NCBI GenBank assembly: GCA_905221605.1
Contig: CAJNDS010000001.1
Location: 2,526,525-2,590,524 of the forward strand
Direction of reading: 5' to 3'
Source of the DNA: Symbiodinium natans
Lineage: Eukaryota; Sar; Dinophyceae; Suessiales; Symbiodiniaceae
Length of the DNA: 64,000 nt
Below, one piece after another: positions 1 to 10,105 of this stretch. Under the pieces are notes generated by a model. That model saw only the letters and a program-made list of their open reading frames with translations. It had not been told where the DNA came from and searched no databases. How positions within the stretch are numbered: the first letter of the stretch is position 1; each line of letters opens with the position of its first letter. Both the position numbers and the translations under genes were made by a program.

Positions 1-430
1 GGTTTTGCCCAAGAACACACACGGGAGCTTCCAAATAAACACTATTTGGTTTCGGATTTAAATTATTTGAATTTTTTTATCCGGCCGGAGGTTTTAAAGA
101 TTTTAAAGGGGGCCCCTACCCTTTAAAATTTATTTGAAAAGTTTTAAAACTTTTGGAAGCCTTTGAATTTCTTAAATTCCTTAAAGTTGTGGGAAATCCA
201 TGTCCAAAAACTTCATGGGTTTTAAGGAATTTAAGGCACTCCTACAAATTTAGGAAGCCTGTAAATTCCTTAAATTTCTTAAAGCTCTGGACAAATCAAT
301 TTCCAAAAACTTTAAGGATTTTAAGGAATTTACGGCGCTCTTAAACATTTAGGAAGCCTTTAAATTCCTTCATTCCTTAAAGTTCTGGGAAATCCACTTG
401 AAATCCTTAAAATCCGTAAAATCCTGAAAT
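1..430. other. AT-rich region, no gene
   Basis: This stretch is AT-rich and built from degenerate short words such as TTAAATTCCTTAAAG repeated at irregular spacing, with similar Ttaaa-rich sequence reappearing at 860-960 and 3090-3270. Short open frames here follow the repeat and show no domain. I see no gene. Confidence 0.5.
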
Positions 431-815
431 GTGCTAACACCAAAAACATATCAATGTTTCCGCGGAATATGTGTCACCATAGTTCTGTTAGCGCCGCAAA
501 ACATGACACATTTTGCGTGGAATATGTGTCAGTATAGCCGTGCTAACACAAAAAAGCATGACACATTGTCCGCGGAATATGTGTCACCAGAGTCCCGTTA
601 GCGCCAAAAACAAGACAATTTTTCCGCGGAATATGTGTCAATAGAGCCGTGCTAACACAAAAAAGCATGACACATTTTTCGCGGAATATGTGTTACCAGT
701 GTTCTGTTAGCGCCAAAAGCATGACATTTTTGTCCGCGGAGTATGTGTCAGTAGAGCTGTGCTATCACAAAAAACATGACACATTTTCCGCGGAATATGT
801 GTCACCAGAATGTTT
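431..815 (+). repeat. tandem satellite, ~55-bp monomer, ~109-bp dimer
   Basis: Units begin at 431, 487, 540, 597, 649, 706 and 759. Odd units start GTGCTAACACAAAA and even units GTTAGCGCC, so the true period is a dimer of about 109 bp. Nearly every unit carries the palindrome CCGCGG followed by AATATGTGTCA. Frames crossing it simply translate the repeat. Confidence 0.85.
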
Positions 816-1080
816 TTTGTTTGTCAAAATCTGGGCTGTAAAACCTTGAAAATTGGGGAGGCCCCAATTAAATTTTAAAAGGGAGAGGCCCCCCTTAAAA
901 TCTTTAAAAGCCTTCTAAATGTTTAAAATTTAATTGGACCTCTAATGAGTTTTTAAACAAAACGGGGGACTGTGGGAGTGCACTTTCTCTGCATTTTGTC
1001 GCTGTTAAAGAATTTTTAAAACCCCAGCAACAACAATATTTCTAGACTCTCCAGTCCCACGGACAACCAAACTATTAAAA

Positions 1081-1345
1081 AAAGAACAATATTTCAGGAC
1101 TCTCCACTAAAACCGTACGGAAAATCCGTACGGAAAACCAAAAAAACCAAAAGAGCCAAAAGAACCAAGACAACCAAAAAAAACAAAACAATATTTCAGG
1201 ACTCTTCCAGCAGATGGCCTAGTTTCAAAGAGTCCCTGAAAATTGTTTTTTTTGTTTTTTTGTTTTTTTTGCTTTTTTTGGTTTTCCGTACGAATTTTCC
1301 GTACGGTTTTGGTGGAGAGTCCTGAAATATTGCTTTTTTTGGTTT
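1081..1345. repeat. inverted repeat with CCGTACGG motifs
   Basis: The left arm (about 1081-1175) contains CAATATTTCAGGACTCTCC followed by two CCGTACGG palindromes and AAAACCAAAAAAA. The right arm (about 1265-1345) is its reverse complement, ending GGAGAGTCCTGAAATATTG. The spacer repeats the CAATATTTCAGGACTCT word once more. It looks like a small TIR-type or foldback element; no coding frame is associated. Confidence 0.7.
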
Positions 1346-3270
1346 TGCGTGAGAATATTGTGGAGAACCCTGAAATATACTTGCTTGGCTTTTATGTTCT
1401 TTTGCTAATTTTTGCTTTTCGTGTAGCCGTTTGTGGGTTTTTGTGCGTTTGTGGCTTTTTTGTGCTTTCCTGTACTGCCATTCCTGCCTGAGCCCCCCCT
1501 TCCCTCTAAGAGAATTGTGCTTTTCTACGCTTTTCTATGCAAATTGTACTTTTGTAGGCATCGTATATAAAGAGTACTGTTTTTAATGGGTACATGAATG
1601 GGTTAGTTTCATATTCAAGTAGCATGTAAAGAGCGTTTGAGCATTGGTTCTGCCCCCAAACCCCGCATTCCCATGCCCAGTACTATAGCCTTTACTGGGT
1701 GGATGGTATGGTTCTTAGAAATGTGTGCTTTTCAAGGCTTTTCTATGTAAATTGTACTTGTCTAAGCATACAGTATATAAATTGTATTTCATTCGTATCT
1801 GTAGTCAAGTGTATTCAATAAATCTTGTACTCACCCAATAATAGTTGAATATTCACTGACTGCTAGATTGGTAGAATCAGCATGTAATGAGCATCGCATG
1901 GTTGAGCAACATTTTGCCCAGTAGAAGCAATATTTGTTTGGAAACAGGTTTGTTGCCTAGAGTTATTTGCTTGAACAGCTGCTTTATTTATCTAGAGAGA
2001 CTTTAAAACCCCCAAATCCAAACTTCACCAAAGGTTCTCCTTGAAAGCTTACATTTGCGTTTGTGAATTTACTTGTGCTATGACCGTTGTGAGGCAACAG
2101 CTACTTTTCTATGAGAACTGTGCATATTAAAGCCTGTCTCTTTTCAGGCATCGCGCATCAGTAGTCTTTAACAAGTACTTCAGTAGCATTGGTTTCAGTA
2201 TTATGAAACTCAAGCCGCTTCTATTTCAATTAGTGTCTAGTGCATACTTTAGTTGTACAAAAAACACTCTTTTAAGTTGAATTCATTTAGTCAATGTTCA
2301 GCTATTTGCTAAGTGCTGCTGTAGTTAAACTCGCATAGGGCGAATGTTTTGTGTAATATACATTTACTTGTTTCATTCACGCGTAAAAACAAAGTACTTC
2401 AGTGGACTTTCCGTATGGTATTGGATCAATACTTTCAATACTTTGCCTTGCGAAACTACAATTTATCCAATAAAACAACATTCTGGACCCTTCGAAAGAA
2501 CAAGTTGCCAAGATAAATTAACACATACAAACTACAAAGCCAGCATTGTCCTGTCAAGATTAAAAACATAGAGTAGCCCAATGCTGGCTTATCGGAGCCT
2601 GTGAGGTGGGTGTCCCAATTGTCCCAATAGCTGTCCTTCATTTCCCGGTGCTCAAATATGCAATTTTAGGAGTCGTTGTTCTGACTATACTAAGAAAAGC
2701 TGAAGCAAGGGCAGGTTGTTGGGAGGGGGGACCGACACAGTTCCCACAGGACGATCGCACTTGATGAGTCATGCCTCTGGTCCTTTGAAATTTTGACCTG
2801 CTACTTGACCAACAGCCTCATCGAAAGTGAGTTCTCCGTCTTGTCCTCATAGTTCACGAACTAAGCCAGGTATAGACTCACTTGCTCTGAAAAGCTGTTT
2901 CCATGTGATCAATGTGACCAAGGCCTGGGCATGAAGTGTGGTAGCACTTCATACATAGCATGTTCTCACATAAATAATGAAAAGGCAATTTCATAATTAA
3001 GATGAGAGATCACCGCCCGAAGATTGAACGATAGTTATCAAGTACGAGAAAGTAAAAAACAGAAAAAAAGTGCACTCCCACAGTCCCCCGGACTCTTTTT
3101 AAACGTTTTAAAGGAATTTAAAGGCTCTAAAACTTTTAGGGCCTTTAAAACCTTCCCAATTAAAACTTAAAGGTTTTAAAGGTTTGAAAGCCTTTAAATT
3201 CCTTTAAAACCTTTAAAACTTAATTGGAGGTCCAATTAAATTTTAAAGATTTTAAAAGGGGGGCCCTCCC
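1346..3270. other. unique AT-rich region, no gene recognised
   Basis: Ordinary-looking AT-rich sequence without telomeric repeats. Open frames are short (75 codons or fewer), show no domain and overlap on both strands. I see no RNA gene or clear exon. Confidence 0.4.
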
Positions 3271-3278
3271 CTTTAAAT

Positions 3279-3785
3279 GCCGGGATCCCCTTGGCACCCT
3301 GCAAAAGTCCTGCAAATACCAACAAAACGGGAAAGGGTAGGAACAATATTTGCGGGTAAAAATTTGCCGGGATCCCCTTGGCGCCCTGCAAAAGTTCTGC
3401 AAATACCACACAAAACGGGAAAGGGTAGGAACAATATTTGCGGGTCAAATTTTGCCGGGATCCCCTTGGCACCCTGCAAAAGTCCGGCAAATACCACACA
3501 AAACGCAAAAGGGTAGGAATAACGTTTGCGGGTCAAAATTTGCCGGGATCCCCTTGGCACCCTGCAAAAGTCCTGCAAATACCACACAAAACGGAAATGG
3601 GTAGGAACAACATTTGCGGGTCAAAATTTGCCGGGATCCCCTTGGCACCCTGCAAAAGTCCTGCAAATACCACAAGACGGGAAAGGGTAGGAACAATATT
3701 TGCGGGTCAAATTTTGCCGGGATCCTCTTGGCACCCTGCAAAAGTCCTGCCAGTACCACACAAGAGGGTAGGAACAACATTAAAC
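3279..3785 (+). repeat. six tandem copies of an 86-88 bp repeat
   Basis: Copies start with GCCGGGATCC at 3279, 3366, 3454, 3542, 3630 and 3716. Each contains TTGGCACCCTGCAAAAGTCC, AATACCACACAAAACG and GGGTAGGAACAATATTTGCGG. The period is 86-88 bp, so it is not a multiple of three throughout, and the open frames on both strands are by-products of the repeat. The first copy is joined to the AT-rich TTTAAAGG sequence seen at the window start. Confidence 0.9.
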
Positions 3786-4935
3786 AAAAATACTTTTCAA
3801 ATGTTTTAATTGGGGCCACTAGAGAACATAGAGCTTTAAACCATATAGACATTCAGGGAGTATCTGTGCTGCAGGGTTTAGGGTTTAAACAGAAGCCCGA
3901 AAGCCAAAAGGGCTAAGCAGTTAAACCAAAACCCGTAACCCTATCAGCCCCTCTCTACCCCCACAAGTGCCCAGTAATTACCCACCAACCCAACCCCTAC
4001 CCCCCACTGTTACCCATTGCCCACCAGTGCAGACCACTTCCCCACCATTTACCCTAAACCCTATAAGCCCTGTTTGAACCCAAATCCCTCCAGACCACCC
4101 AGGCTTCGCCGTTATTCACTACCAGTCCCAACCTTACCCATCACTACTCACCATCCTACTACCCACCGTGACCCACCATGCAACACACTACCCATCCACC
4201 ATGCAACAACATACACATCGCTGACCCATCATTCCCACCATTTCCCACCAAGATTTCTGCCAGCCGGACCATTTCCCACCATTCGCCATCCCAACCATCA
4301 CACACCCCTACCCAGGATTTTCACCGTTCCCACCACTACGCGAAATCCCAATTAATTTCCACAACTCCCACAATTAATAAACATCCGCCCGTTCACAGCC
4401 AACTCAACCAAGCCATGTTCTCCATTAACATATCCACCTGGCTTCACAATCAAGGCCCAACGAATCGGGGCAGCAGTGGTGCTGCCCTCCATCCCCCGAC
4501 CTTCCCGCTATATGATATGGCCAGGCCAAGCAATATCTTTACAGGCCCGGAACGTTTGCATTAAGTATCAGCCCAGCCACAGCCGACCCAACCAAGCCAT
4601 GCTTTAGACGTGTCCCTTTCGCTTCACGAGCGAACCCCCAACAAAGCACTCGGTAAGGTGGGGTGTCCCCACCCCTCCGCAATGCAACAAAACCAAGCCA
4701 AAACACATTTGTCATGCCGGCGTGCTTGCATCAGCCATCAATCCCAGCCAACCCTACCAAGCAGTTTTTTGTATTAACATATTCGTCCGGCTACTTGAAC
4801 CCAACCGGCCTTGATGAGGTGTTTTGGGCAATTTTGAGTTCATGGGTAGGGGTTTAGCTATGTGTTTTCTGGCTTCGGGGGCTTGTATGTCCGTGAACCT
4901 CAGCAGGTTTGTTCATTTTGCAGTGCATGGTAAGG
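3786..4935. other. C-rich unique region, no gene recognised
   Basis: Strongly C/A-rich on the + strand between 3940 and 4400 (repeated CCACC, CCCACCA), then mixed. Open frames of 110-128 codons exist because the strand lacks TAG/TGA-forming bases; their translations are Pro/His/Thr-rich without a domain. I do not call a gene. Confidence 0.4.
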
Positions 4936-5238
4936 CCTAAACCCTAAACCCTAAACCCTAAACCCTAAACCCTGAACCCTGAACCCTGAACCCTGAACCC
5001 TGAACCCTAAACCCTAAACCCTAAACCCTAAACCCTAAACCCTAAACCCTAAACCCTAAACCCTAAACCCTAAACCCTAAACCCTAAACCCTAAACCCTA
5101 AACCCTAAACCCTAAACCCTAAACCCTAAACCCTAACCATAAACCCTAAACCCTAAACCCTAAACCCTAAACCCTAAACCCTAAACCCTAAACCCTAAAC
5201 CCTAAACCCTAAACCCTAAACCCTAAACCCTAACCCTA
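4936..5238 (-). repeat. (CCCTAAA)n telomeric array, ~300 bp
   Basis: About 43 units of CCCTAAA with a block of CCCTGAA variants near 4970-5000 and a few CCCTAA units. This is the longest nearly pure telomeric array in the window. It is interstitial: it ends eleven bases before a coding exon. The TTTAGGG repeat type is shared by most plants and by dinoflagellates. Confidence 0.95.
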
Positions 5239-5250
5239 AGCCGTGGCAAG

Positions 5251-5346
5251 GCTTCTTTGGATGTTGAGCTGCCTACGGGAGTCGCCGTGGATGGCAATTC
5301 CATGCTGGCGGTGGGGAGTTCAAAAGCCATCTTCCAGTGTCAGATC
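5251..5346 (+). CDS. FG-GAP repeat protein, exon
   Basis: A 96-bp phase-0 island between a CCCTAAA array ending in GGCAAG and a donor GTTAGT. It reads 32 codons, including GVAVDGNSMLAVGS, the strand characteristic of FG-GAP/beta-propeller repeats (compare the family pattern SVAIDGDTMVVGA). FG-GAP proteins form seven-bladed propellers, often extracellular and calcium- or ligand-binding. The next exons continue the same repeat type. The exon is flanked by CCCTAAA upstream and TTTAGGG downstream. Domain call by pattern only; borders are inferred. Confidence 0.65.
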
Positions 5347-5389
5347 GTTAGTACCTGCAAAGATTCTAGGGTTTAGGGTTTAGGGTCAG
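5347..5389 (+). other. 43-bp intron containing TTTAGGG units
   Basis: Begins GTTAGTACCTG, contains TAGGGTTTAGGGTTTAGGG and ends in GTCAG, between the FG-GAP exon and the next open island. It is among the shortest introns proposed here. It shows telomeric units making up the 3' half of an intron and supplying the region before the acceptor. Confidence 0.5.
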
Positions 5390-5463
5390 CAGCCCCCGCA
5401 TGATCCCGTTCCTGACTGCACGACCGAACCTCCATCAAAAATGTTTCTTGCCCGACGGGCCAC
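5390..5463 (+). CDS. FG-GAP gene, probable second exon
   Basis: Open in phase with the preceding exon from CAGCCCCCG; carries no motif by itself. It is followed by a GA-starting stretch of CCCTAAA units (5464-5507, ending CTCCCAG) that would be an intron. A GA donor is non-canonical, but GC and GA donors are described in dinoflagellates. The phase into the next exon does not close exactly with this end, so the 3' border may be off by a base or two. Confidence 0.35.
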
Positions 5464-5507
5464 GAGACCTAAACCCTAAACCCGGCCTCAACCCTAAGCC
5501 CTCCCAG

Positions 5508-5613
5508 ATATGTTTGGAGGTCACGAAGGCAGCGCAGCAGGTGTTTCTCTTCATCTACGAGAAGAACGACGGCTCATGGGAGGAGGCGTTGTGTTGCTTG
5601 TCAACCGTTGAGG
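5508..5613 (+). CDS. FG-GAP repeat protein, exon
   Basis: After the acceptor CTCCCAG the frame reads about 35 codons including VFLFIYEKNDGSWEEA, the typical 'VYVFxRxxGxWxxxxxL' strand that follows the VAVDG strand in FG-GAP repeats. The donor is GG|GTGGCT or nearby. Together with 5251-5346 this makes one nearly complete propeller repeat, which is why I place the exons in one gene. The following intron contains the element at 5632-5760. Confidence 0.6.
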
Positions 5614-5631
5614 GTGGCTCTCATGAAAACG

Positions 5632-5760
5632 CATGGGTGTTTCCCCAAAATAGGGGTACCCTTTCTTTGTGCGGGCCCCTTGAAAGGGGATTCTTTTCTA
5701 GCTGGGGTATCAAAAAAAAAGGGGTACCCTCTATTTCGGGAAGTACCCACATGGCAAGAA
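5632..5760. mobile_element. TIR-like element, GGGTACC family
   Basis: Ends are imperfect inverted copies: CCCCAAAATAGGGGTACCC at the left and GGGTACCCTCTATTTCGGG at the right, enclosing GCGGGCCCCTTGAAAGGGG and an A-run. Related copies: 27415-27495 and 30215-30285. It lies in an intron of the FG-GAP gene. Short and non-coding. Confidence 0.5.
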
Positions 5761-5817
5761 GAAGCCAAGACATTCCACAAGCTACCAGGGATGAGGTGAG
5801 TGCTTGGAGGAAGGGTT

Positions 5818-5912
5818 CAGGGTTTAGGGTTTAGCGTTTAGGGTTTAGGGTTTAGGGTTTAGGGTTTAAAGTTTAGGGTTTAGGGTTTAGGGCTTAGGGC
5901 TTATAGGGTTTA
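5818..5912 (+). repeat. TTTAGGG array
   Basis: Ten or so TTTAGGG units with variants (TTTAGCG, TTTAAAG, CTTAGGG). It follows a canonical donor-like GATGAG|GTGAGTGC at about 5795, suggesting intron sequence. Confidence 0.85.
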
Positions 5913-6380
5913 GGGTACTCGTAGCCATATGACCAACGGCCAAGAACAATGAAACTCTAAGTGTGCGGTTCTGGATGGAAGGAGGTCAGGGTGTGGTAAG
6001 CTCCACTTGGAGGTTCATGGTACTTATTAACTAGGGCTTAGGGTATCCGCCAAGTATGCTCCATGCGGCATAACTGTCTGCAGGTCGGAGGGTGAGGATT
6101 TGCCGTGTGGAGGTTTGGCCTTGCATTCTTCCTAAGAAGCTTGTCACCCTTAAACCCGAAGCCCGAAACCCGAAACCGGAAACCGTACACAGAGTGTTCT
6201 GCACGATTGCTCTCGAGTTGTTGCTGTACAGTGCACCCGGCACTTGGCTAGACCATCATCCTGCGCATCTGCAACGAAACCTCATTAGGTATATAGGAAC
6301 TATATCAGGTATATATAAGGGTCATGTAGGGGAGTATGATTAAGGGTCCCTTCTAGGGGTCCCTCCTTATACCGCTGAAG

Positions 6381-6500
6381 AGACAGGTCTACCGCCAAGA
6401 GATTGGGGAAACATCTCCGTTTGGAAACTTCCTCGAAGATGCAGATATTTCCAGCTCCGGCAAGGCAGTGGTGACAGGGGCTTCTGGCTCGAATTCCTAA
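6381..6500 (+). CDS. FG-GAP repeat protein, exon ending in stop
   Basis: After CCGCTGAAG the frame runs 39 codons to TAA at 6498-6500 and includes SPFGNFLEDADISSSGKAV followed by VTGASGS. This matches the FG-GAP pattern FGxSVAISGDxAVVGAxGS. Either this is the C-terminal exon, or the exon ends a few bases earlier at a non-canonical donor and the propeller continues in 6848-7171. Upstream (6290-6360) is a GGTATATA-type repeated element. Confidence 0.6.
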   Translation, partial: RQVYRQEIGETSPFGNFLEDADISSSGKAVVTGASGSNS

Positions 6501-6847
6501 AGATTTACGGTATATATGATTTAGGATTTATTTTCGCGGGCTCCTCAAAATCCTAAGCCCCAAGCGCCCCGTGCTACGAAGGGTGTGGGGTCCCGGGCGG
6601 TGGGGCTCAGGGTTTGGCTGAGGGGTTCAGGGTTTAGGGCCAGGGAGTTTAGGTTAAAACCTTGAGGGAGATCCCTCAAAAGGGGCGCTTTGTAGGCTTC
6701 TCGCCTGCTTGACGAAGTTTAAGGTTAGACCTTAACTTGGACCTTAACTGAACTTATTCACGGCTTGCTGTTTAGGGTTTCAAATGGTGAAGGGGTCAAG
6801 GGTATACGTTCATCGTTTCATTTTGGATCCCCAAGGCTTCAAACAAC

Positions 6848-7171
6848 ATGCGAAGGGCCTCCTTCTTCGAGAGGGGCACCGATGGCATTTGGGGGCCAAC
6901 GCAGACATTGCTCCTCAACAGCTCTATAGGGGATGTCAGTGCGAGCATCTCTGCGACCGCCGCAGTAGTGACTTCCTTCGTCACTGACGTTGATCAGATG
7001 CGTATCAACACCACCGCCGTTGGCAGGATCATCGGGTGCAACACAACCGAACCTACAACTCCGACGCCGACATACGGGCATTCGTACTACCGGGACTTTC
7101 GGCGCTTCCGACGTAGACGGCGCCGGAGGTGCAGGCGCTGCAAGTATGGATGGTATGAGCAAGCGACTTGA
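6848..7171 (+). CDS. FG-GAP-like open island
   Basis: 107 codons open on the + strand. The first part contains FFERGTDGIWGPTQTLL, matching the VYVFERxxGxWxxxQxL strand of FG-GAP repeats, followed by GDVSASISATAAVVTS (next blade). The C-terminal part is rich in Arg and may run into non-coding sequence. The minus strand is also open over the same length, so the frame alone is weak evidence; the motif order is the support. It ends exactly where a CCCTAAA array begins (7170). Confidence 0.5.
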   Translation: MRRASFFERGTDGIWGPTQTLLLNSSIGDVSASISATAAVVTSFVTDVDQMRINTTAVGRIIGCNTTEPTTPTPTYGHSYYRDFRRFRRRRRRRCRRCKYGWYEQAT

Positions 7172-7372
7172 AACCCTAAACCCTAAACCCTAAACCCTCA
7201 ACCCTAAACCCTAAAACCTAAACCCTAAACCCCTAAACCCCTAAACCCCTAAACCCCTAAACCCCTAAACCCCTAAACCCCTAAACCCCTAAACCCCTAA
7301 ACCCCTAAACCCCTAAACCCCTAAAAACCCTAAACCCTAAAAACCCTAAACCCTAAACCCTAAACCGAATTC
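7166..7372 (-). repeat. CCCTAAA / CCCCTAAA telomeric array
   Basis: Starts as CCCTAAA, then becomes a homogeneous run of the 8-bp variant CCCCTAAA (about 7225-7325), then returns to CCCTAAA. Local homogenisation of a variant argues for expansion in place after integration. Confidence 0.9.
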
Positions 7373-7377
7373 GAAAG

Positions 7378-7432
7378 ACCTTCGGACTGGACGTAGACAG
7401 AGCTCCTGAGATGGTCACTTCTCAAAGATGCG
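7378..7432 (+). CDS. candidate exon (FG-GAP-like)
   Basis: Island between CCCTAAA (upstream) and TTTAGGG (downstream) arrays, after CGAAAG. It reads TFGLDVDRAPEMVTSQ, weakly resembling the FGxSVAxDGDxMVVGS blade. The frame stays open past 7432. Low-complexity support only. Confidence 0.35.
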
Positions 7433-7492
7433 GTCCCTGTCAGTGTCCTTCCTCTAAGGCGGCCGAAACTCTTTCTTTTCCGGGTACCCCAA

Positions 7493-7595
7493 GGGTTTAG
7501 GGTTTAGGGTTTAGGGTTTAGGGTTTAGGGTTTAGGGTTTAGGGTTTAGGGTTTAGGGTTTAGGGTTTAGGGTTTAGGGTTTAGGGTTTAGGGCA
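7493..7595 (+). repeat. (TTTAGGG)n array
   Basis: Fourteen perfect TTTAGGG units. A CTCTTTCCGGGTACCCCAA word lies on its left edge (7474-7492) and again at 7624-7642, just past the array, so the array separates two copies of the same short sequence. Confidence 0.95.
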
Positions 7596-8026
7596 AGAAA
7601 AGACAAGAATTTTGAGAGTTTAACTCTTTCCGGGTACCCCAAAAAACGGGACCGCAATCTTGAGAACCGACCGGACGGCCTAAGAGCCACCCTCCCCCCC
7701 CCCCCAGCAACTCATAGCAAGGCATCTTCATGAACCTCCTGCGTACAAAGCCTGGAGGTTTACAGCTTCATCTTTGAGGCACCGACAGCTTGCAGGACAA
7801 AACAGGAAGATGGGCCCTGATCTATTTTCAGGGCGCTCATAAACGGTATAACTCATAAGTAGCCGTGGGAGAAACGGTATAATTCATAAGGGTTTAGGGT
7901 TTAGGGTTTAGGGTTTGGGGTTTAGGGTTTAGGGTTTAGGGTAGCCTTTGAACCCTGAACCCTGACCTAGAACCCTCAACCCATCGATCTGAGGGGTGAC
8001 AGAAGCCCAGGAAGCCCGGGGGAACC

Positions 8027-8195
8027 CGTGTTTTTTTTTTGTTGTGGGTGCTTTTTTGCTGTGGGTGCTTTTTTCGGGGGCCGCCCCGGTGAGTGAGTGA
8101 CCTGGTGCGTGTCGCCCCTTCACCCGCAGCAAAAAAAAAAACGCGCCCCCGCACCCGCAGCAAAAAAAAAAACGCGCCCCCCCCCTTCCTCCCCA
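8027..8195. repeat. CACCCGCAGCAAAA-type short tandem repeat, inverted and direct
   Basis: The left part is TTTTTTGCTGTGGGTGC repeated; the right part is its complement, CACCCGCAGC followed by A-runs and ACGCGCCCCC. The same unit makes a longer array at 9508-9715. Glu/Arg- or Ala-rich frames here are translations of the repeat. Confidence 0.8.
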
Positions 8196-8254
8196 CCCCC
8201 CAGGTCATTTGTATTGCAATTGCCTCCCCATCCCCACCCCCAACCCCCCCCCTC

Positions 8255-8760
8255 CTTTAAACTGTGCAAGCGTTTTCAAAGCATGAATCCTTCCCAAGGC
8301 CATCATGCGAGCATTGTGTTTGCAAACGGTGGAGGGAGGGCTGCACCCCGCCCGACCCCCCCTCTTTAAACCGTGCCAGCTCGCTTCTTGTCCAAGCCTA
8401 TCATGCGAGCATTGGGTTTGCAAATGGGGGGGGGGCTGCGCCCCCCCCAACCCCCCCGCTTCTTAAAGCCATGCCAGCTTGCTTCAAAGCAAATGAATCC
8501 TTTCCGAACCCATCGTGAGAGCATTCCCCCCCGCGGGGGGCTGCGCTTTTTAGCCGGGCAAACTTGCTTCAATCATACGAATCCCTTCCAAACCCATGAT
8601 GATGCGAGCATTGTGTTTGCAAATGGGGGGGGGGCTGCGCCACCCCCAACCCCCCCGCTTTTTTAGCCGGCAAGCCTGCTTCAAAGCTTACGAATCCCTT
8701 CCAAACCAATGATGCGAGCATTGTGTTTTCAAATGCGGCGGTCTGCGCAGCCCCCAACCC
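8255..8760 (+). repeat. degenerate ~115-bp tandem repeat with G/C homopolymers
   Basis: Four to five degenerate units, each with GCCAGCTTGCTTCAAAGC, a GAATCCTTTCC block, ATGCGAGCATTGTGTTTGC and a long G-run facing a C-run (GGGGGGGCTGCGCC...CCCCCC). The G/C runs can pair within each unit. Confidence 0.8.
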
Positions 8761-8769
8761 CCTGAAAAA

Positions 8770-9495
8770 CGACGGAATATATGCTTGCTTTCCTGCGAAA
8801 ATTCAGACCTTATAGTGGAAGTTGAATTTTCGGTTTAAAAATAGAGATATCAACGTTTTCTTAGTAAAGAATCGAGAAAATAGAGCTTGTGTTATGAGAC
8901 ATGAACAAAAACACTTGTTGTCTACGAGTCACAGATAGAGATAATGCATGTGCTCTTATGGCAATATAGAGAATTAGCTTTTCATGTTTTCCTCTCTCAT
9001 GTCTTGACGAAAATATAGCAAAAACACAAAGTGTTTTCATATTAAAATGTAGAGGTCTTGATATTCAAAGATAGAGAATAGAGGTTTTATTTTCATGTTC
9101 AAATTTTAAGAAAATGGAGGTTTGCCTATTCAGAGACAGAGAAAATAATAGGCTTCCCATTAAAATAGGACAAGAGGAACAAAGACACTTGTAATTGCAA
9201 GTCGCATATTGAGATAACACAGAGAATTATTTTCTCATGTATTCCTGTCTCATGTCTTCCTCATTAAATATAGAGGAAAACTATGACGATATAGACAAAA
9301 ATAGAGAGAAACAAAGGTTTTCGTTATAAAATATAGAGAAATAGAGGTTTTCGTATTAAAGTATACAGAAATTAGAAAAACTAGAGGTTTTCATACTAAA
9401 TGTAGAGAAAATAGAGGTTTTCATATTCGAATATAGAGAAGAAAGAGGATTTCCCTTTAAAAATTAGAGAAAATAGAGGTTTTCATAGTAAAATA
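8770..9495 (+). repeat. AT-rich degenerate tandem repeat (ATAGAGAAAATAGAGG)
   Basis: Repeats of ATAGAGAAAATAGAGGTTTT (about 35-45 bp period) with TTCATATTAAA spacers, densest at 9290-9490. No coding potential. Confidence 0.75.
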
Positions 9496-9507
9496 TATAG
9501 AAAACAG

Positions 9508-9715
9508 CAAAAACGCTCCGCACCCGCAGCAAAAAAATAAAAACGCGCCCCCACGGCACCCGCAACAAAAAGAAAAACGCGCCCCCGCACCCGCAGCAAA
9601 AAAAAAAAAAACGCGCGCACCCGCCAAAAAAAGCGGCCCCCGCACCCCGCAGCAAAAAAAAAAGCGCGCCCCGCACCCGCAACAAAAAAGCACCCGCAGC
9701 AAAAAAAAAAACACT
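9508..9715 (+). repeat. CACCCGCAGCAAAAAA array
   Basis: Eight or so units of about 25 bp: CGCACCCGCAGC, an A-run, then ACGCGCCCC. Same unit as 8027-8195, so the AT-rich island between them is bracketed by the same repeat. Confidence 0.85.
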
Positions 9716-9843
9716 CTTACCGAAGCCCGGGCTGGGGTTTGGGCCGTTTGGGTTGGTGGTTTAGGGTTTAAGGTGTAGGGTTTAGGGTTTAGAATGGGTT
9801 AGGGTGGTTTTGCCGCCTGAGACGGTGTGAGGCGGGGAAAAAG

Positions 9844-9934
9844 TGTGAGATGGCCCTCCGAAGCTGCCTTTCGCATGAGGCTGTCAAGGCTAGTCTGCAT
9901 CCCAACCTTCACAGCTTCTGCGACATATCACAGC
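9844..9934 (+). CDS. candidate exon
   Basis: Open frame with a coding-like composition starting near ATGGCCCTCCGAAGC and reading MALRSCLSHEAVKASLHPN onward to a CACAG just before a CCCTAAA stretch. No domain recognised. Weak. Confidence 0.25.
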
Positions 9935-10105
9935 AAACCCTAAACCCTGCACCCACGGCTCAGTGAAACAGGAGTATCATACTTCTCTTCACAGGGCACA
10001 GGCGCAGGGCGTGCTGCCCATCCCTACACCTGAGCCTAGGTTGAGCAGCCTGCGACTTCTTGCGACCATCCACACTATTCTACACCACTATGCACCGGGC
10101 CAGCA

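Noticed and set aside
431-815. CRISPR array
   Set aside because: Units are contiguous without unique spacers, and the window is plainly eukaryotic.
3273-3852. Repeat protein encoded by the 87-bp tandem units
   Set aside because: The unit length is 86-88 bp, all six frames are partly open, and the translations show no domain.
4017-4564. Pro/His/Thr-rich protein
   Set aside because: C/A-rich strand lacking stops by composition; two frames overlap and no domain is visible.
4936-5238. A true chromosome end at the CCCTAAA array
   Set aside because: Non-telomeric sequence continues for 4.9 kb on one side and a coding exon starts 11 bases away on the other; dozens of similar arrays occur in both orientations.
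6839-7162. Minus-strand gene at 6839-7162
   Set aside because: Equal in length to the + frame, but only the + frame shows the FG-GAP motif order.
9457-9714. Minus-strand Phe/Ala-rich protein
   Set aside because: Generated by the CACCCGCAGCAAAA repeat.
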